64,000 nucleotides of DNA from an uncultured Paracoccaceae bacterium (GTDB lineage: Bacteria; Pseudomonadota; Alphaproteobacteria; Rhodobacterales; Rhodobacteraceae), in the NCBI GenBank assembly GCA_947489705.1, contig CANLEQ010000005.1, positions 62,001 through 126,000 on the forward strand, in the 5' to 3' direction. This document shows positions 31,019-41,650 of this stretch, piece after piece. The notes under the pieces are model-generated. The model was given only the letters and a program-made list of their open reading frames with translations, had not been told where the DNA came from and ran no database searches. Within the stretch, counting starts at the first letter, position 1, and every line of letters begins with the position of its first letter. Position numbers and translations under genes: made by a program.

Positions 31019-33676
31019 ATGCATAGCCTGAACGATATCCGGTCGACCTTCCTCGATTTCTTCGTGAAGAACGGTCACACCGAGGTGCACAGTTCGCCTC
31101 TGGTTCCGCGCAACGATCCGACGTTGATGTTCACCAATTCGGGGATGGTTCAGTTCAAGAACCTCTTCACGGGCGTCGAGACCCGCGAATATTCGCGTGC
31201 CACGACCAGTCAGAAATGCGTGCGCGCCGGCGGAAAGCACAACGATCTCGACAATGTCGGCTATACCGCGCGGCACCATACGTTCTTCGAGATGCTTGGG
31301 AATTTCAGCTTCGGCGATTATTTCAAGGAAGAGGCGATCGTCTTTGCCTGGGACCTGATCACCAAGGAATTCGGCATCGATCCGAAGCGCCTTCTGGTCA
31401 CGGTCTATCACACGGACGACCACGCGGCCGAGATCTGGAAAAAACATGCCGGCCTGACCGACGACCGCATCATCCGCATTCCCACCAACGACAATTTCTG
31501 GATGATGGGCGAGACCGGCCCCTGCGGCCCGTGCTCGGAGATCTTCTACGATCATGGCGATCATATCCCCGGCGGGCCTCCGGGCAGCCCCGACGAGGAC
31601 GGCGACCGGTTCATCGAGATCTGGAACCTGGTCTTCATGCAATACGAGCGGCTCGAGAACGGCACGCAGCGCGACCTGCCGAACCAGAGCATTGATACCG
31701 GCATGGGATTGGAGCGGATCGGCGCGCTGCTGCAGGGCAAGCACGACAATTACGACACCGACCTCATGCGCTACCTCATCGAGGCGTCGGCCCATGCCAC
31801 AAATACCGATCCGGACGGGCCCGGCAATGTCCACCACCGGGTGATCGCCGATCATCTGCGCTCGACATCGTTCCTGATCGCGGACGGCGTCCTGCCGTCG
31901 AGCGAGGGGCGCGGCTATGTGCTGCGCCGGATCATGCGCCGCGCGATGCGGCACGCGCATCTTCTGGGGGCCGCCGATCCGGTGATGCATCGCCTGGTCC
32001 CGGCACTGGTGCACCAGATGGGCCAGGCCTTCCCCGAACTGGGGCAGACCCAGCGGATGATCGAGCAGACCCTGCTGGGCGAGGAGACGCGGTTCCGCCA
32101 GACGCTCGAGCGGGGGCTGAAGCTTCTCGACGATGAGATCGCGACGCTTCCCGAAGGCGCCGATCTGCCCGGCGAGGCCGCGTTCAAGCTCTACGACACG
32201 TTCGGGTTTCCGCTGGACCTGACGCAGGACGCGCTGCGCGAGAAGGGTCGCGGCGTGAACACCGAAAGCTTCGATTCGGCGATGGCCGCGCAGAAGGCGC
32301 AGGCCCGCGCGGCATGGGCGGGATCGGGCGAGACCGCGGATGCCAGCGTGTGGTTCGACATCGCGGAACGCCACGGCATCACCGAATTCTTCGGCTACGA
32401 CACGCTCGAGGCGGAGGCACAGGTCACCGCAATCGTGCGTGACGGCGCGCCGGTTTCGACGGCGACGGCGGGCGACAGCGTCCAGATCGTCGTCAACCAG
32501 ACGCCGTTCTACGCCGAGGCGGGCGGGCAGGTCGGGGATAGCGGACAAATGGTCGGCGATGGCGCGCGGCTGAGGATCACGGATACCAAGAAGGTCGCGG
32601 GGGTGTTCATCCACTTCGCCGAGGTCGAGGAGGGCGAGATCTTGGTCGGCGCCGCGGTGCAGCTCGCCGTCGAGGCCGATCGTCGGCAGCGGATCCGCGC
32701 GAACCATTCGGCCACGCATCTGCTGCACGAGGCGTTGCGCCAGAGGCTGGGCGATCACGTGGCACAGCGCGGATCGCTCAACGCGCCCGAGCGTCTGCGC
32801 TTCGATTTCAGCCACACGGCGGCCTTGAGCGCGGCGGAGATCCGCGACGTCGAGCGCGACGTGAATGCCTATATCCGCCAGAATTCCCCGGTCGAGACCC
32901 GTATCATGACGCCCGACGACGCCCGTGCCCTGGGGGCGCAAGCGCTCTTCGGCGAGAAGTACGGCGACGAGGTTCGCGTGGTCAGCATGGGGCGCGCCGA
33001 TACCGGCAAGGGGGTCGACGGGAGAACCTGGTCGATCGAGCTTTGCGGGGGCACGCATACCGCGCATACGGGCGAGATCGGGCTTTTCGTAATTTTGGGC
33101 GACGGCGCGTCCTCGTCCGGGGTGCGCCGGATCGAGGCCCTGACCGGCGAGGCGGCGTTCGATCATCTCCGCGAGCGGAACGAACGTCTGGGTCAGGCGG
33201 CTGCGACCCTGAAGACGCAAGCCCTCGACGTGCCCGAGCGGGTTCGCGCGCTCATGGACGAACGCAAGTCCCTGTCGAACGAGGTGGCGCAGTTGCGCCG
33301 CGACGTCGCGATGGGGGCGGGGTCGTCGGATGGTCCCGAGGCGCGGAAGGTGGGGGATATCACCTTCGTCGCACAAGTCCTCGGCGGCGTCGGTGGCAAG
33401 GATCTGCCGGGTCTGATCGACGCGCAGAAGGCGCGCCTGAAAAGCGGCGCGGTTCTGCTGATCGCGGGCGATGACGGCAAGGCGGCCGTGGCGGCCGGGG
33501 TCAGCGATGACCTCACCGATCGGCTTTCGGCGGTCGACATGGTGCGCGTCGCGGTCCAAGAACTGGGCGGCAAGGGCGGCGGTGGCCGGCCGGACATGGC
33601 ACGAGGCGGGGGCAGGGATATCGCCCGCGCCGATGCCGCCATCGCATCCGTCGAAACCCTGATCGGAGAAGTCTGA
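31019..33676 (+). CDS. alaS: Alanyl-tRNA synthetase
   Basis: [63 protein letters not shown]-terminal [13 protein letters not shown]. Confidence 0.97.
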   Translation: MHSLNDIRSTFLDFFVKNGHTEVHSSPLVPRNDPTLMFTNSGMVQFKNLFTGVETREYSRATTSQKCVRAGGKHNDLDNVGYTARHHTFFEMLGNFSFGDYFKEEAIVFAWDLITKEFGIDPKRLLVTVYHTDDHAAEIWKKHAGLTDDRIIRIPTNDNFWMMGETGPCGPCSEIFYDHGDHIPGGPPGSPDEDGDRFIEIWNLVFMQYERLENGTQRDLPNQSIDTGMGLERIGALLQGKHDNYDTDLMRYLIEASAHATNTDPDGPGNVHHRVIADHLRSTSFLIADGVLPSSEGRGYVLRRIMRRAMRHAHLLGAADPVMHRLVPALVHQMGQAFPELGQTQRMIEQTLLGEETRFRQTLERGLKLLDDEIATLPEGADLPGEAAFKLYDTFGFPLDLTQDALREKGRGVNTESFDSAMAAQKAQARAAWAGSGETADASVWFDIAERHGITEFFGYDTLEAEAQVTAIVRDGAPVSTATAGDSVQIVVNQTPFYAEAGGQVGDSGQMVGDGARLRITDTKKVAGVFIHFAEVEEGEILVGAAVQLAVEADRRQRIRANHSATHLLHEALRQRLGDHVAQRGSLNAPERLRFDFSHTAALSAAEIRDVERDVNAYIRQNSPVETRIMTPDDARALGAQALFGEKYGDEVRVVSMGRADTGKGVDGRTWSIELCGGTHTAHTGEIGLFVILGDGASSSGVRRIEALTGEAAFDHLRERNERLGQAAATLKTQALDVPERVRALMDERKSLSNEVAQLRRDVAMGAGSSDGPEARKVGDITFVAQVLGGVGGKDLPGLIDAQKARLKSGAVLLIAGDDGKAAVAAGVSDDLTDRLSAVDMVRVAVQELGGKGGGGRPDMARGGGRDIARADAAIASVETLIGEV

Positions 33677-33978
33677 TGGCAGCACTCTGGATTGCGCATG
33701 TGCGCGTCACCGACGAGGAGGCCTATTGCCGTTACGCCGCGCTCGCGACCGAGGCGATCGCGGATCACGGCGGAACCTTCATCGCCCGCGGCGGGCGGTA
33801 CGTCCGGCTGGAGGGGCCCGATCGTCCGCGCAACGTGGTCGCACGATTCCCGAGCGTCGAGGCGGCCGAAGCCTGCTATCGATCGGAGGCGTACCAGACT
33901 GCGCTCGGCCACGCGAAGGGTGCCGCCGAACGGGAGCTGGTGATCGTCGAGACGACCGAGGATCAGGCGGAACGCTGA
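33676..33978 (+). CDS. DUF1330 family protein, translationally coupled to alaS (TGATG)
   Basis: 100 aa; WIAHVRVTDEEAYCRYAALATEAIADHGGTFIARGG...SEAYQTALGHAKGAAERELVIVE. Confidence 0.82.
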   Translation: MAALWIAHVRVTDEEAYCRYAALATEAIADHGGTFIARGGRYVRLEGPDRPRNVVARFPSVEAAEACYRSEAYQTALGHAKGAAERELVIVETTEDQAER

Positions 33979-34433
33979 AGTCTGCGAAACGCGCTCAACC
34001 AGATCGCGGCCAGCAGGACGGAAAAGACGGCGTTCCACGACGCCATCGACAGGCCCGCGAAAGACCAGGCAATCTCGTCGCACATGACGATGCGGTCCAT
34101 CACATCGGTGGAGAGCAGGTCCGCCCCGGACAATCCGCCGAGGCTCTGACCGCCGGAACACGAGGTCGGGCCTTCCCACCAGCCGCGTTCGACGCCGCTG
34201 TGATAGACGCCGATCGCGGCGGTCGTGAGCATGGCGATCGCGCCCGTCAGTGCGACGAACCGGTTGGACCACAGAACGGCCACGATCCCGGCGACGATCG
34301 CCACGACATGCGGCCAGCGCTGCCAGAGGCACATCTTGCAGGGCGCATACCCCATGGCCTGGAATGCGTAGGCGCCGGCCAGAAGGGCGAAAGAGCCGAG
34401 GGCCGCGATCCACATGCGATGCGTCGCGCTCAT
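33963..34433 (-). CDS. Disulfide bond formation protein B-like
   Basis: 156 aa; CKMCLWQRWPHVVAIV, four-TM DsbB-like; second Cys pair SCSGG...RIVMCDE. Confidence 0.82.
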   Translation of the reverse strand: MSATHRMWIAALGSFALLAGAYAFQAMGYAPCKMCLWQRWPHVVAIVAGIVAVLWSNRFVALTGAIAMLTTAAIGVYHSGVERGWWEGPTSCSGGQSLGGLSGADLLSTDVMDRIVMCDEIAWSFAGLSMASWNAVFSVLLAAIWLSAFRRLQRSA

Positions 34434-35008
34434 ATGAACCTCAGGACGACGAAACCGCCGACCAGCAGGACGATGCAAGCGGTGAAGACGGCGCCGAGAC
34501 GGCGCTCGATGAAATCGCGGATCGGCTCGCCGAATTTCCACAGCAAGGTCGCGACGACGAAGAACCGCAATCCCCGCGCCAGGACCGACGCCACGAGGAA
34601 GATCGGCAGCGACAGACCCGTCGCGCCGGACAGGATCGTAACGACCTTGAACGGAAACGGCGTGATGCCGGCGATCAGCACGGCCCATGCCCCCCAGGCA
34701 TTGTAGGCCGCCGAGAATTCGCCGAACCGGGCATCCTTGCCGTAAAATTCCAGAACGGGGCGGCCGACCTGCTCGAAAAGCCCGAAGCCGATCCAGTAGC
34801 CCGCGAGCCCGCCGAGGACCGACGCCGCGGTGCAGAGCGCCGCGATCACGAAAGCGCGGTTCGGTCGCGCCAGGATCATCGGGATCATCAGGATGTCCGG
34901 CGGGATCGGAAAGACGCTGCTTTCCACGAATGCCACGATCGCCAAGGCCCACATCGCATGACGATGAGCGGCCAGTGACAGGGTCCAGTCGTAAAGGCGT
35001 CTGATCAT
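34430..35008 (-). CDS. YqaA/VTT-domain membrane protein
   Basis: FVESSVFPIPPDILMIPMILARPNRAF, ITPFPFKVVTILSGATGLS; ATGA overlap with the DsbB-like gene. Confidence 0.8.
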   Translation of the reverse strand: MIRRLYDWTLSLAAHRHAMWALAIVAFVESSVFPIPPDILMIPMILARPNRAFVIAALCTAASVLGGLAGYWIGFGLFEQVGRPVLEFYGKDARFGEFSAAYNAWGAWAVLIAGITPFPFKVVTILSGATGLSLPIFLVASVLARGLRFFVVATLLWKFGEPIRDFIERRLGAVFTACIVLLVGGFVVLRFI

Positions 35009-35068
35009 GGGCGCTCTAGATACGGATCGCGAGTTTTGGTCAAGCCGCAACAGGCACGCAGCCCACGC

Positions 35069-35533
35069 TCATCCGGCGCCGAGATCCGTCCAGTTCCGCC
35101 GCAGGGCGAGTCGCGCGAGGTCGAGCACCCGTGGAGAGGTCTCGATCGCACTCACCGCCAAGGCGTCGACATCGATCCACGACGCCGCGTCGACATCGTC
35201 CGCGGGCGCGGGGTCGCCCTCCGGATCGGCGCAGAGAACCGCGGCGAGCAGGTAATGGTGGGTCAGCCGGCCATCCGCCGCGTGACGCAGGACATCGATA
35301 TTGGTAAGATACCCCAAGGGCCGGGCAGTCACGCCAGTTTCCTCGCGAAGCTCCCTGGCCGCCGCCGTCAGGGCGGTCTCGCCCCATTCGACATGACCGC
35401 CCGGAAATCCCCAGAGACCCGCATTGGGCGCATTCCTGCGCCGGACCAGAAGCACGGCTCCGTTCCGAACGACCACCGCCAGCGCGCCCAGCTTGGGCAT
35501 TCCTGTCATCGCGGAATCGACTTCCTTGCTCAT
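35069..35533 (-). CDS. NUDIX hydrolase
   Basis: Nudix box [24 protein letters not shown]. Confidence 0.92.
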   Translation of the reverse strand: MSKEVDSAMTGMPKLGALAVVVRNGAVLLVRRRNAPNAGLWGFPGGHVEWGETALTAAARELREETGVTARPLGYLTNIDVLRHAADGRLTHHYLLAAVLCADPEGDPAPADDVDAASWIDVDALAVSAIETSPRVLDLARLALRRNWTDLGAG

Positions 35534-35586
35534 TCGCCCTTTTCTCGGGTCCGGTGCCGGGCTAAACCCTGCCGCGGTGGATACTT

Positions 35587-35672
35587 GCCCGTGTGGCGGA
35601 ATGGTAGACGCAGGGGATTCAAAATCCCCCGCTGGAAACAGCGTGCCGGTTCGAGTCCGGCCACGGGTACCA
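35587..35672 (+). tRNA. tRNA-Leu (anticodon CAA)
   Basis: gcccgtg...ggggattCAAaatcccc...long variable arm...ggttcgagtcc...cacgggt-a-cca; acceptor stem pairs. Confidence 0.95.
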
Positions 35673-35812
35673 CCTTTCCCGCAGCCTTTGCGGGAGTGCC
35701 GGCGACGGCCCGATTCTGGCTGATCGGGGCAGGAGCCTTTCCTACGCTCGATGAACCACAGTTTCGCGATGCAGCAAGCTCGCGGGGAAGCCACGGATCA
35801 CGGCCCGCTCGA

Positions 35813-36586
35813 TCATCTGGGTTCTGCGCCCAGGCGGTGAAGGCGCGCCTTCAGGCCTTCGGGAACCACACCGCTCAGCATCGTGACGATGCGGTTCGGA
35901 AGGCCCGGAACGACGCCGCGTTCGCCCGCCATCGTGGCCTTGTATCCCGCCTCGGCGACCTTGGCGACGTCGCCCTTTTCATGCTGCGCGATCGGCGCTT
36001 CGGTAAGGTCGTTTTCCTCGCGATGGAAGATCGGGGTCTCCGTGGGACCCGGCATGAGGCAGGTGAGGCTCACGGGGATGTCGCGCCACTCGTCCTGCAG
36101 GGCGTAGCAGAGGCTGTTGAGATAGGCCTTCGTGGCGTCATAGATCGCGTCGAAAGGCCCCGGCACGTAGCCGCCGATCGAGCCCGTGACGAGGATCCGG
36201 CCCGCACCGCGCGCCGCCATCTTGTTGCCCATGCGGTGCAACATCATCGTCGTCTGCAGGATGTTCAGGTCGATCAGCCGTTTGACATCCGCCCAATCCT
36301 GATCGGCGAAGGCGTGGCCGAGTGCACGCCCGGCATTGGCACAGAAAAGATCGATCTCGCGATCCGCGATCCTGTCCCAGAATGCCTGCACGCCGTCGCG
36401 ACCCGAGAGGTCGACGACCATCGCCTCGACATCCGCGCCGAGCGCACGAAGCTTGTCGGCGGCCGCGTGTATTTCCTCCTCGTCCGCGCAGATGATCAGA
36501 TCATGCCCGTCCTGCGCCGCGATTCGCGCCAGTTGATAGCCGATGCCGGTCGAGGCACCGGTGACGACGGCGAGCTTGTCAGCCAT
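35813..36586 (-). CDS. SDR family oxidoreductase (tandem copy 1)
   Basis: [36 protein letters not shown]. Confidence 0.9.
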   Translation of the reverse strand: MADKLAVVTGASTGIGYQLARIAAQDGHDLIICADEEEIHAAADKLRALGADVEAMVVDLSGRDGVQAFWDRIADREIDLFCANAGRALGHAFADQDWADVKRLIDLNILQTTMMLHRMGNKMAARGAGRILVTGSIGGYVPGPFDAIYDATKAYLNSLCYALQDEWRDIPVSLTCLMPGPTETPIFHREENDLTEAPIAQHEKGDVAKVAEAGYKATMAGERGVVPGLPNRIVTMLSGVVPEGLKARLHRLGAEPR

Positions 36587-37370
36587 TCGAATTCTCCTTC
36601 GGTTCGGCCATGTCGCGGTGCAGGCGCGCAAGAACCGAGTCGGGGACGACACCGCTCAGCGCGGACTGGACCTTCGTCATCAAGCCCGGCGACACGCCGG
36701 AGCAGCCCGCCTTCAGCGCCGCCCAGCCGTCGCGGGCCACCTTGGCCGGATCGGCCTTGGAATCGCTCTGGCCGACGGGGGTGTCGTCCATGTCGGCGCG
36801 GTGGAAGAATTCGGTCTCTACCGGGCCCGGCATGAGGCACGTGACGCTCACCCCCGTCTCCTTCAGCTCGTTGCGGATGCCGTAGCTCAGCGTGTCGAGA
36901 TAGGCCTTTGTGGCGTTGTAGACCGCCTGGAAGCTGCCCGGCATCTCGCCTGCGATCGAGCCGGTGATCAGGATCCGGCCCTGACCCGCATCGCGCATCG
37001 CGCGCGCGGCGCGCTGCACGACCGCGGTGGTGCCGGTGACGTTGAGGTGGATGACCTCCTCGATCCGGTCGGGCGATTGATCGAGAAACGCGTCGCCCAA
37101 ACCGCGGCCCGCATTGGCGAGCATGTAATCGACCGGCCGGTCGCCGATCGCCGCCCAGAGCGCGTCGACGCCGTGGGCGGTTGCAAGATCGGCCTGGACC
37201 GCCTCGACATTCGTTCCGTCCCGCCGCAGATCCTCCGCGGCCGCCACGATCTCCGCCTCGTTCGAGGTGACGATGAGATCGCAGCCGTCTTCGGCAGCCA
37301 GCCTTGCGAGTTCGAAACCGATACCGGTCGACGCCCCGGTAATGACGGCGAGAGCGCGGGCGGCCATCAA
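36579..37370 (-). CDS. SDR family oxidoreductase (tandem copy 2)
   Basis: [37 protein letters not shown]; similar along its length to the downstream SDR. Confidence 0.9.
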   Translation of the reverse strand: MMAARALAVITGASTGIGFELARLAAEDGCDLIVTSNEAEIVAAAEDLRRDGTNVEAVQADLATAHGVDALWAAIGDRPVDYMLANAGRGLGDAFLDQSPDRIEEVIHLNVTGTTAVVQRAARAMRDAGQGRILITGSIAGEMPGSFQAVYNATKAYLDTLSYGIRNELKETGVSVTCLMPGPVETEFFHRADMDDTPVGQSDSKADPAKVARDGWAALKAGCSGVSPGLMTKVQSALSGVVPDSVLARLHRDMAEPKENSNG

Positions 37371-38551
37371 TTCGCCTGCGTTCCGGGCTTGAGAACGACC
37401 TTGGTCCAGTCATTCTGATTATAGCGGAAATTCTTGTATCCCTCCGCTGCCTGCTCGAGCGGCAGACGGTGCGAGATCAGGAACGTCGTGTCGAGTTCGC
37501 CGTCGCCGATCCGCCGCAGGAGGTCGTCGAGGTATCGCTGCACATGGGTCTGGCCCGACCGCACCTGGACGCCCTTTTCCATCAGCGCGCCGAGCGGGAA
37601 CTTGTCGAGCATGCCGCCATAGACGCCCGGAATGGACACGGTTCCGCCCTTGCGCACGCACATGATCGCCTCGCGCAGGGCATGGGCGCTGTCGGCGCCG
37701 ATGCCGATATTCTGCTTGATGTTGTCCATGACCGTATCGGGGGCGAAGCCGTGGCTTTCCATGCCCACCGCGTCGATCACCGAATCAGGCCCCATGCCGC
37801 CCGACATCTCGGTCAGGGCTTCGAGCACGTTGGTCTGCTTGAAATCGACGATCTCCGCGCCGAGCTTCCTGGCGAGGGCCAAGCGGTTGGGATATTCGTC
37901 GATCGCGATCACGCGTCCCGCGCCCATCGCAAGCGCCGACTGCACCGCGAATAGGCCGACGGGCCCGCATCCCCAGACGGCGACGGTATCGCCCTCCTGG
38001 ATGTTCGCGTTCTCGGCGCCTTGCCACCCCGTGGGCAGGATATCCGACAGGAAGAGCACGTCGTCGTCGTCCATCCCGTCGGGAATGACAATCGGTCCAA
38101 CATCCGAGAAGGGGACGCGGACATATTCGGCCTGACCGCCCGGATAGCCGCCCGTCAGGTGCGAATACCCGAAAAGGGAACTGACCGAATGGCCGTAGAG
38201 CGCCTCGGTCATGTCCTGCTTCTCGGCGGGATTGGTGTTGTCGCAGGCCGAATAGAGCTTGCTTTGGCAGAAAAAGCAGCTGCCGCAGGAGATTGTAAAC
38301 GGAACGACCACTCGCTGCCCCTTCTTGAGGGTGCTCTTCGGGCCGGTCTCGACCACACGGCCCATGAATTCGTGCCCCAGGATGTCGCCGGAGAGCATGC
38401 CGGGGATAACCCCGTCATAGAGGTGAAGGTCGGAGCCGCAGATCGCGGTCGAGGTGACTTCGATGATGGCATCGCGAGGATTGACGATCTCGGGATCGGG
38501 AACCGTGTCCACGCGGACGTCGTGCTTGCCGTGCCAGGTCAATGCGCGCAT
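37367..38551 (-). CDS. Zinc-dependent alcohol dehydrogenase (formaldehyde-dehydrogenase-like)
   Basis: 394 aa; [22 protein letters not shown]...[59 protein letters not shown]. Confidence 0.93.
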   Translation of the reverse strand: MRALTWHGKHDVRVDTVPDPEIVNPRDAIIEVTSTAICGSDLHLYDGVIPGMLSGDILGHEFMGRVVETGPKSTLKKGQRVVVPFTISCGSCFFCQSKLYSACDNTNPAEKQDMTEALYGHSVSSLFGYSHLTGGYPGGQAEYVRVPFSDVGPIVIPDGMDDDDVLFLSDILPTGWQGAENANIQEGDTVAVWGCGPVGLFAVQSALAMGAGRVIAIDEYPNRLALARKLGAEIVDFKQTNVLEALTEMSGGMGPDSVIDAVGMESHGFAPDTVMDNIKQNIGIGADSAHALREAIMCVRKGGTVSIPGVYGGMLDKFPLGALMEKGVQVRSGQTHVQRYLDDLLRRIGDGELDTTFLISHRLPLEQAAEGYKNFRYNQNDWTKVVLKPGTQAN

Positions 38552-38562
38552 GTCGTATCCTT

Positions 38563-39225
38563 TCAGGCCGCCGAGGGGCGGTTTGCGTTTGTGGCGATCT
38601 CGCCGGTTTCCAGCAGCATCTTCAGACGCTTGAGGTCGCGCCGCGCCTGAAGGTGCGGCTCGGCCTGGAGCGATTTGGCCACGAACCGGCCGAGTTCGCC
38701 TCCGGGCGAGAGGTATTCCAGATCGAGCACGACTTCGGTGCCGCGCCCCGCCGGTGCGTCGCGGAGGCTGACGCTGCCGCGATGCTCGATGTCCGATGCC
38801 TCCGTCGTCTCCCAGGCGATTCGCTCTCCGTCGCGGTCCTCGGTGATCCTGGTAACGAGGGATACGTGGCGCCCGGCGGGAGCGGCGATGGTCCACCGCG
38901 TGAGATCCCCGTCCATAGCGACGTCATGCACGCTCTCCATGACCTTCGAGAGGTTCGAGAAGTCGCGCCAGAAGGCATAGATCTCGGATCGGGGGCGATC
39001 GATGGTGATGGTCCGCCCGGTTACGGTCCGAGGTCCGCTCCGGCCGCGCAGGGCCCGGGCGGGGGCCGTGTCGGGCGGGCGGTGGGCAACACGATTTCGG
39101 CCGCTCTGCTGGTAGAGACCATAGCCGACCGCGCCGAGGAGGAGGCCGAGCCCTCCTGCGAGCCAAAGGGTGCTTGGGTCGAAATCGCGGGACCTGCGCC
39201 GCGTCGGGAGATAATCTCGATACAT
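38563..39225 (-). CDS. SRPBCC (polyketide cyclase/dehydrase-like) protein with N-terminal TM
   Basis: [17 protein letters not shown] then [32 protein letters not shown]...[12 protein letters not shown]-type C-terminus. Confidence 0.82.
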   Translation of the reverse strand: MYRDYLPTRRRSRDFDPSTLWLAGGLGLLLGAVGYGLYQQSGRNRVAHRPPDTAPARALRGRSGPRTVTGRTITIDRPRSEIYAFWRDFSNLSKVMESVHDVAMDGDLTRWTIAAPAGRHVSLVTRITEDRDGERIAWETTEASDIEHRGSVSLRDAPAGRGTEVVLDLEYLSPGGELGRFVAKSLQAEPHLQARRDLKRLKMLLETGEIATNANRPSAA

Positions 39226-39288
39226 GTCTGAACCCGCTTCCTGTTCTCGTGACGAGGATCGACGCCCATCATGGGCATTCACAGGGTC

Positions 39289-39314
39289 AAGCGACGAGCG
39301 CTGCCGCCGGTTCC
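39289..39314 (-). promoter_or_regulatory. Putative ECF-sigma-type promoter GGAAC-N17-GCTT upstream of the SRPBCC-ADH-SDR-SDR operon
   Basis: Complement gives ggaac cggcggcagcgctcgtc gctt; 5' of the SRPBCC start (39225). Confidence 0.3.
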
Positions 39315-39375
39315 TTGGAAGCCGCGGGCGTTTGCAGAACGGAACGCGCATGTTGATGGGAGCCGAACATGCGAA

Positions 39376-39401
39376 CGCCCGCCCCGAAGACGGGGCGGGC
39401 G
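39376..39401 (-). terminator. Terminator-like hairpin downstream of the DUF3618 gene
   Basis: cgcccgcccc-gaagac-ggggcgggcg, 10-bp perfect stem, ~28 nt past the stop. Confidence 0.6.
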
Positions 39402-39428
39402 CCGAGACTGTCGCGAAGGCGTGTTCCC

Positions 39429-40478
39429 CTAGCTGCGGGACGGACCCAGATCTTCCTTGCGGGCTTCGTCGCGCGCCGCGTCGGCAACGCGCTTGACGGC
39501 GCCTTCGGTGCGATCCACGGCAGCGTCAGCGGCGGTGCCGCTGCCCTGCGTATCGCTGTCGGCCCGGTCCTTCATCTGACGCGCAGTGGCATCGGCCTCG
39601 TCGCGGGCCTCTTCGCCGACATGCCGGGCTTCGTCCAGCGCGGCTCCCGCGACACGTTCGACCTTGGCCCGTTCCTCATGGAAGATGCGTTCGGCTTCGT
39701 CGTAGAAATGATCGCTTTCCTCGCCGAAATAATCATCTTCGTAGCGGGTGCGAGGCAGTCCGCCCGCAATCGCCGCGCCGACCGCGAAGGCAAGCGCGCC
39801 CGCGACGAGAGGATGCTCTTCGAAGAAGTCCACCGCCCTGTCCGCGCCCTGGCTCATCCCGCGGCTCGCCTGCTCGCTTGCCGCGATGGCGCGCTCTCGG
39901 GCCGCGATGATCCGCTCGCGTGCATCGGCGCTCATCCGCTCCGTTCCTTCGGAGAGGCGACGCGACATTTCGGACGAGCGATGGCGGACCCTGCCGACGG
40001 CGTCCGACGCATTCGCGCCGGCCATATGTCTGCGGGCGCGCATCTTCTGTCCCATCGAGGGGCCGTGATCCGCATCGCTGATCCAGTTCGGACCGTCGCC
40101 CTCGGGAACGGGGCCGCGGGGCCCGATGGAGGCATCGCGATCCGCCCCGTAGGCGGTCTTTCGCGTGCCGCCCATCGTCAAGTCGTCGTCGCCGCTGCGC
40201 CGTGCCGTCCGCTCGATACGGTCGGCGCTCGGCCCGTGGCCGAAGATCAGCCAGCCGAGGCCGATGCCGGTGACGGCAAGGGCCAGCGGATTCTCGCGGG
40301 CGGACAGGGAAACAGACCGGCCCCATTCGCCACCGTGACCGCGGACGGTGTCGGTGACGCTTCGGAAGATACTGTCGGGCGAGAAGGTATCCTGAAGGGC
40401 GACGATCGTCTCGTGAAGGTTCTCGCGGTCGCGCTTGAGCTCCGCTTCGATCTCTTCTGGGGTTTGATTGTTGCTCAT
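39429..40478 (-). CDS. DUF3618-like protein with two glycine-rich membrane segments
   Basis: 349 aa; EEIEAELKRDRENLHETIVALQDTFSP N-terminus; ARENPLALAVTGIGLGWLIFG and FEEHPLVAGALAFAVGAAIAGG. Confidence 0.75.
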   Translation of the reverse strand: MSNNQTPEEIEAELKRDRENLHETIVALQDTFSPDSIFRSVTDTVRGHGGEWGRSVSLSARENPLALAVTGIGLGWLIFGHGPSADRIERTARRSGDDDLTMGGTRKTAYGADRDASIGPRGPVPEGDGPNWISDADHGPSMGQKMRARRHMAGANASDAVGRVRHRSSEMSRRLSEGTERMSADARERIIAARERAIAASEQASRGMSQGADRAVDFFEEHPLVAGALAFAVGAAIAGGLPRTRYEDDYFGEESDHFYDEAERIFHEERAKVERVAGAALDEARHVGEEARDEADATARQMKDRADSDTQGSGTAADAAVDRTEGAVKRVADAARDEARKEDLGPSRS

Positions 40479-40479
40479 G

Positions 40480-40899
40480 TCAAAGCGCTTTCTTTACGGC
40501 TTGGCCGTCGCGTTCCAGGTTCTCTGCGGTTCGCGTCGGCGCGAGCGAGGTGAGTTTGAGGTCGTTTACGCCCTTCTTGGCGAGGCCCGCGGCGATCACC
40601 GCGAGCACGACGCCGACGAGGAGCGCCGCCCATCCGGCATCGAGGCCGAGTTCGGCAATCGCCACGACGAGCGCGCTTGCAAGCACGTTCAACGCGACGA
40701 GCAGGATCACAACGCCCGCGACGATCATGCCGATGGCCGCTCCGGCATGTTTCACGTTGCGGTCCATCTCGGCGCGAAAGAGGTTAATCTCCCCGCGCAG
40801 AAGCGCGATGACGTGTTGCACGGCATCGCCCAGCAAAGTGCCGCTGTCGCGGATCTGCCGGCGGGCGCTGTCGGGTTTGGAGGTTTCGGTCGTCGACAT
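40480..40899 (-). CDS. Phage-holin-family (YqjE/DUF1469-like) membrane protein
   Basis: 139 aa; LLGDAVQHVIALLRGEINLFRAEMDRNVKHAGAAIGMIVAGVVILLVALNVLASALVVAIAELGLDAGWAALLVGVVLAVIA. Confidence 0.75.
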   Translation of the reverse strand: MSTTETSKPDSARRQIRDSGTLLGDAVQHVIALLRGEINLFRAEMDRNVKHAGAAIGMIVAGVVILLVALNVLASALVVAIAELGLDAGWAALLVGVVLAVIAAGLAKKGVNDLKLTSLAPTRTAENLERDGQAVKKAL

Positions 40900-41534
40900 C
40901 AGGTTTCTCCCGGCGTCTTGGTGGTGGTTGAAGGCGTCGCGGCGGTACCGGGCGTCCCGGGCGTGACCGGCGCGGTTGACGCGCTCGGGACGGATCCGAC
41001 GGGTCGGGCCGGCGTCGCAGGAGGCGGCGTGCCTTGACGCAGATCCGAGGGATCGGTCCGGGAAGTGCCGGATGCGCCGATCGAGCCGGTTCTGTCGCTC
41101 TGCCGCGGCGTCGCGGCGGAGGCTTTGGCGAAACGGCTTACCGCGAAGCCAGCAAGTGCCGCACCGCCCAGGAATGCGAGCGGATTGCGACGGGCGAACG
41201 AACTGGCATCGGTCGCCAGCTCTCCCAGGTCGCGATTCTTGATCGCCTCGGAGGCATCCGCGAGGGACGCGGCGATCTGGCCGAAGGACTTTTCCTGCGG
41301 CGACCCGCTGCGCATGTCGTCCGCAGCCTTGCGCAAGGCATCCGCAATACCGGACATTTCCTTGGCTACGCCGCTCTTGGCGCGGTCCGCTTGTGAATAT
41401 GCCTCCTGCTGGGCGCGGTGGCTCAGGTCGTCGGCGGTCTCATAGGCATCATCGCGAAGACGTTCGGCGGCGCGCTTCGCATCGGCGCCGGCCTCCCGGT
41501 CCACACGACGATCGTCGGGATCGGTGTCGTTCAT
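40899..41534 (-). CDS. YqjD/ElaB (DUF883)-like membrane-anchored protein
   Basis: 211 aa; acidic/helical N-terminus, ARRNPLAFLGGAALAGFAVSRFAKAS anchor, Pro/Thr-rich tail; RBS gagga. Confidence 0.6.
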   Translation of the reverse strand: MNDTDPDDRRVDREAGADAKRAAERLRDDAYETADDLSHRAQQEAYSQADRAKSGVAKEMSGIADALRKAADDMRSGSPQEKSFGQIAASLADASEAIKNRDLGELATDASSFARRNPLAFLGGAALAGFAVSRFAKASAATPRQSDRTGSIGASGTSRTDPSDLRQGTPPPATPARPVGSVPSASTAPVTPGTPGTAATPSTTTKTPGET

Positions 41535-41548
41535 AATGTTGTCCTCAA

Positions 41549-41617
41549 TCAGGCGATGAATGTTATGACGGCGAGAACGATGGCCACTAAACCAACGAGA
41601 TAGATTAGGCTGTTCAT
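41549..41617 (-). CDS. Small hydrophobic microprotein, 22 aa (MNSLIYLVGLVAIVLAVITFIA)
   Basis: Read on the minus strand; AGGAA 8 nt upstream of ATG; below the ORF-track cut-off; 14 nt upstream of the YqjD-like gene. Confidence 0.55.
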   Translation of the reverse strand: MNSLIYLVGLVAIVLAVITFIA

Positions 41618-41650
41618 AGTCGGGGTTCCTGCTGTCGTTTCTTAACGACC

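Noticed and set aside
30626-33685. 1019-aa minus-strand ORF opposite alaS
   Set aside because: Shadow frame of alaS; no recognisable domain
40480-40899. Holin-family protein as evidence of prophage
   Set aside because: No other phage genes nearby; this family is common in non-phage stress operons
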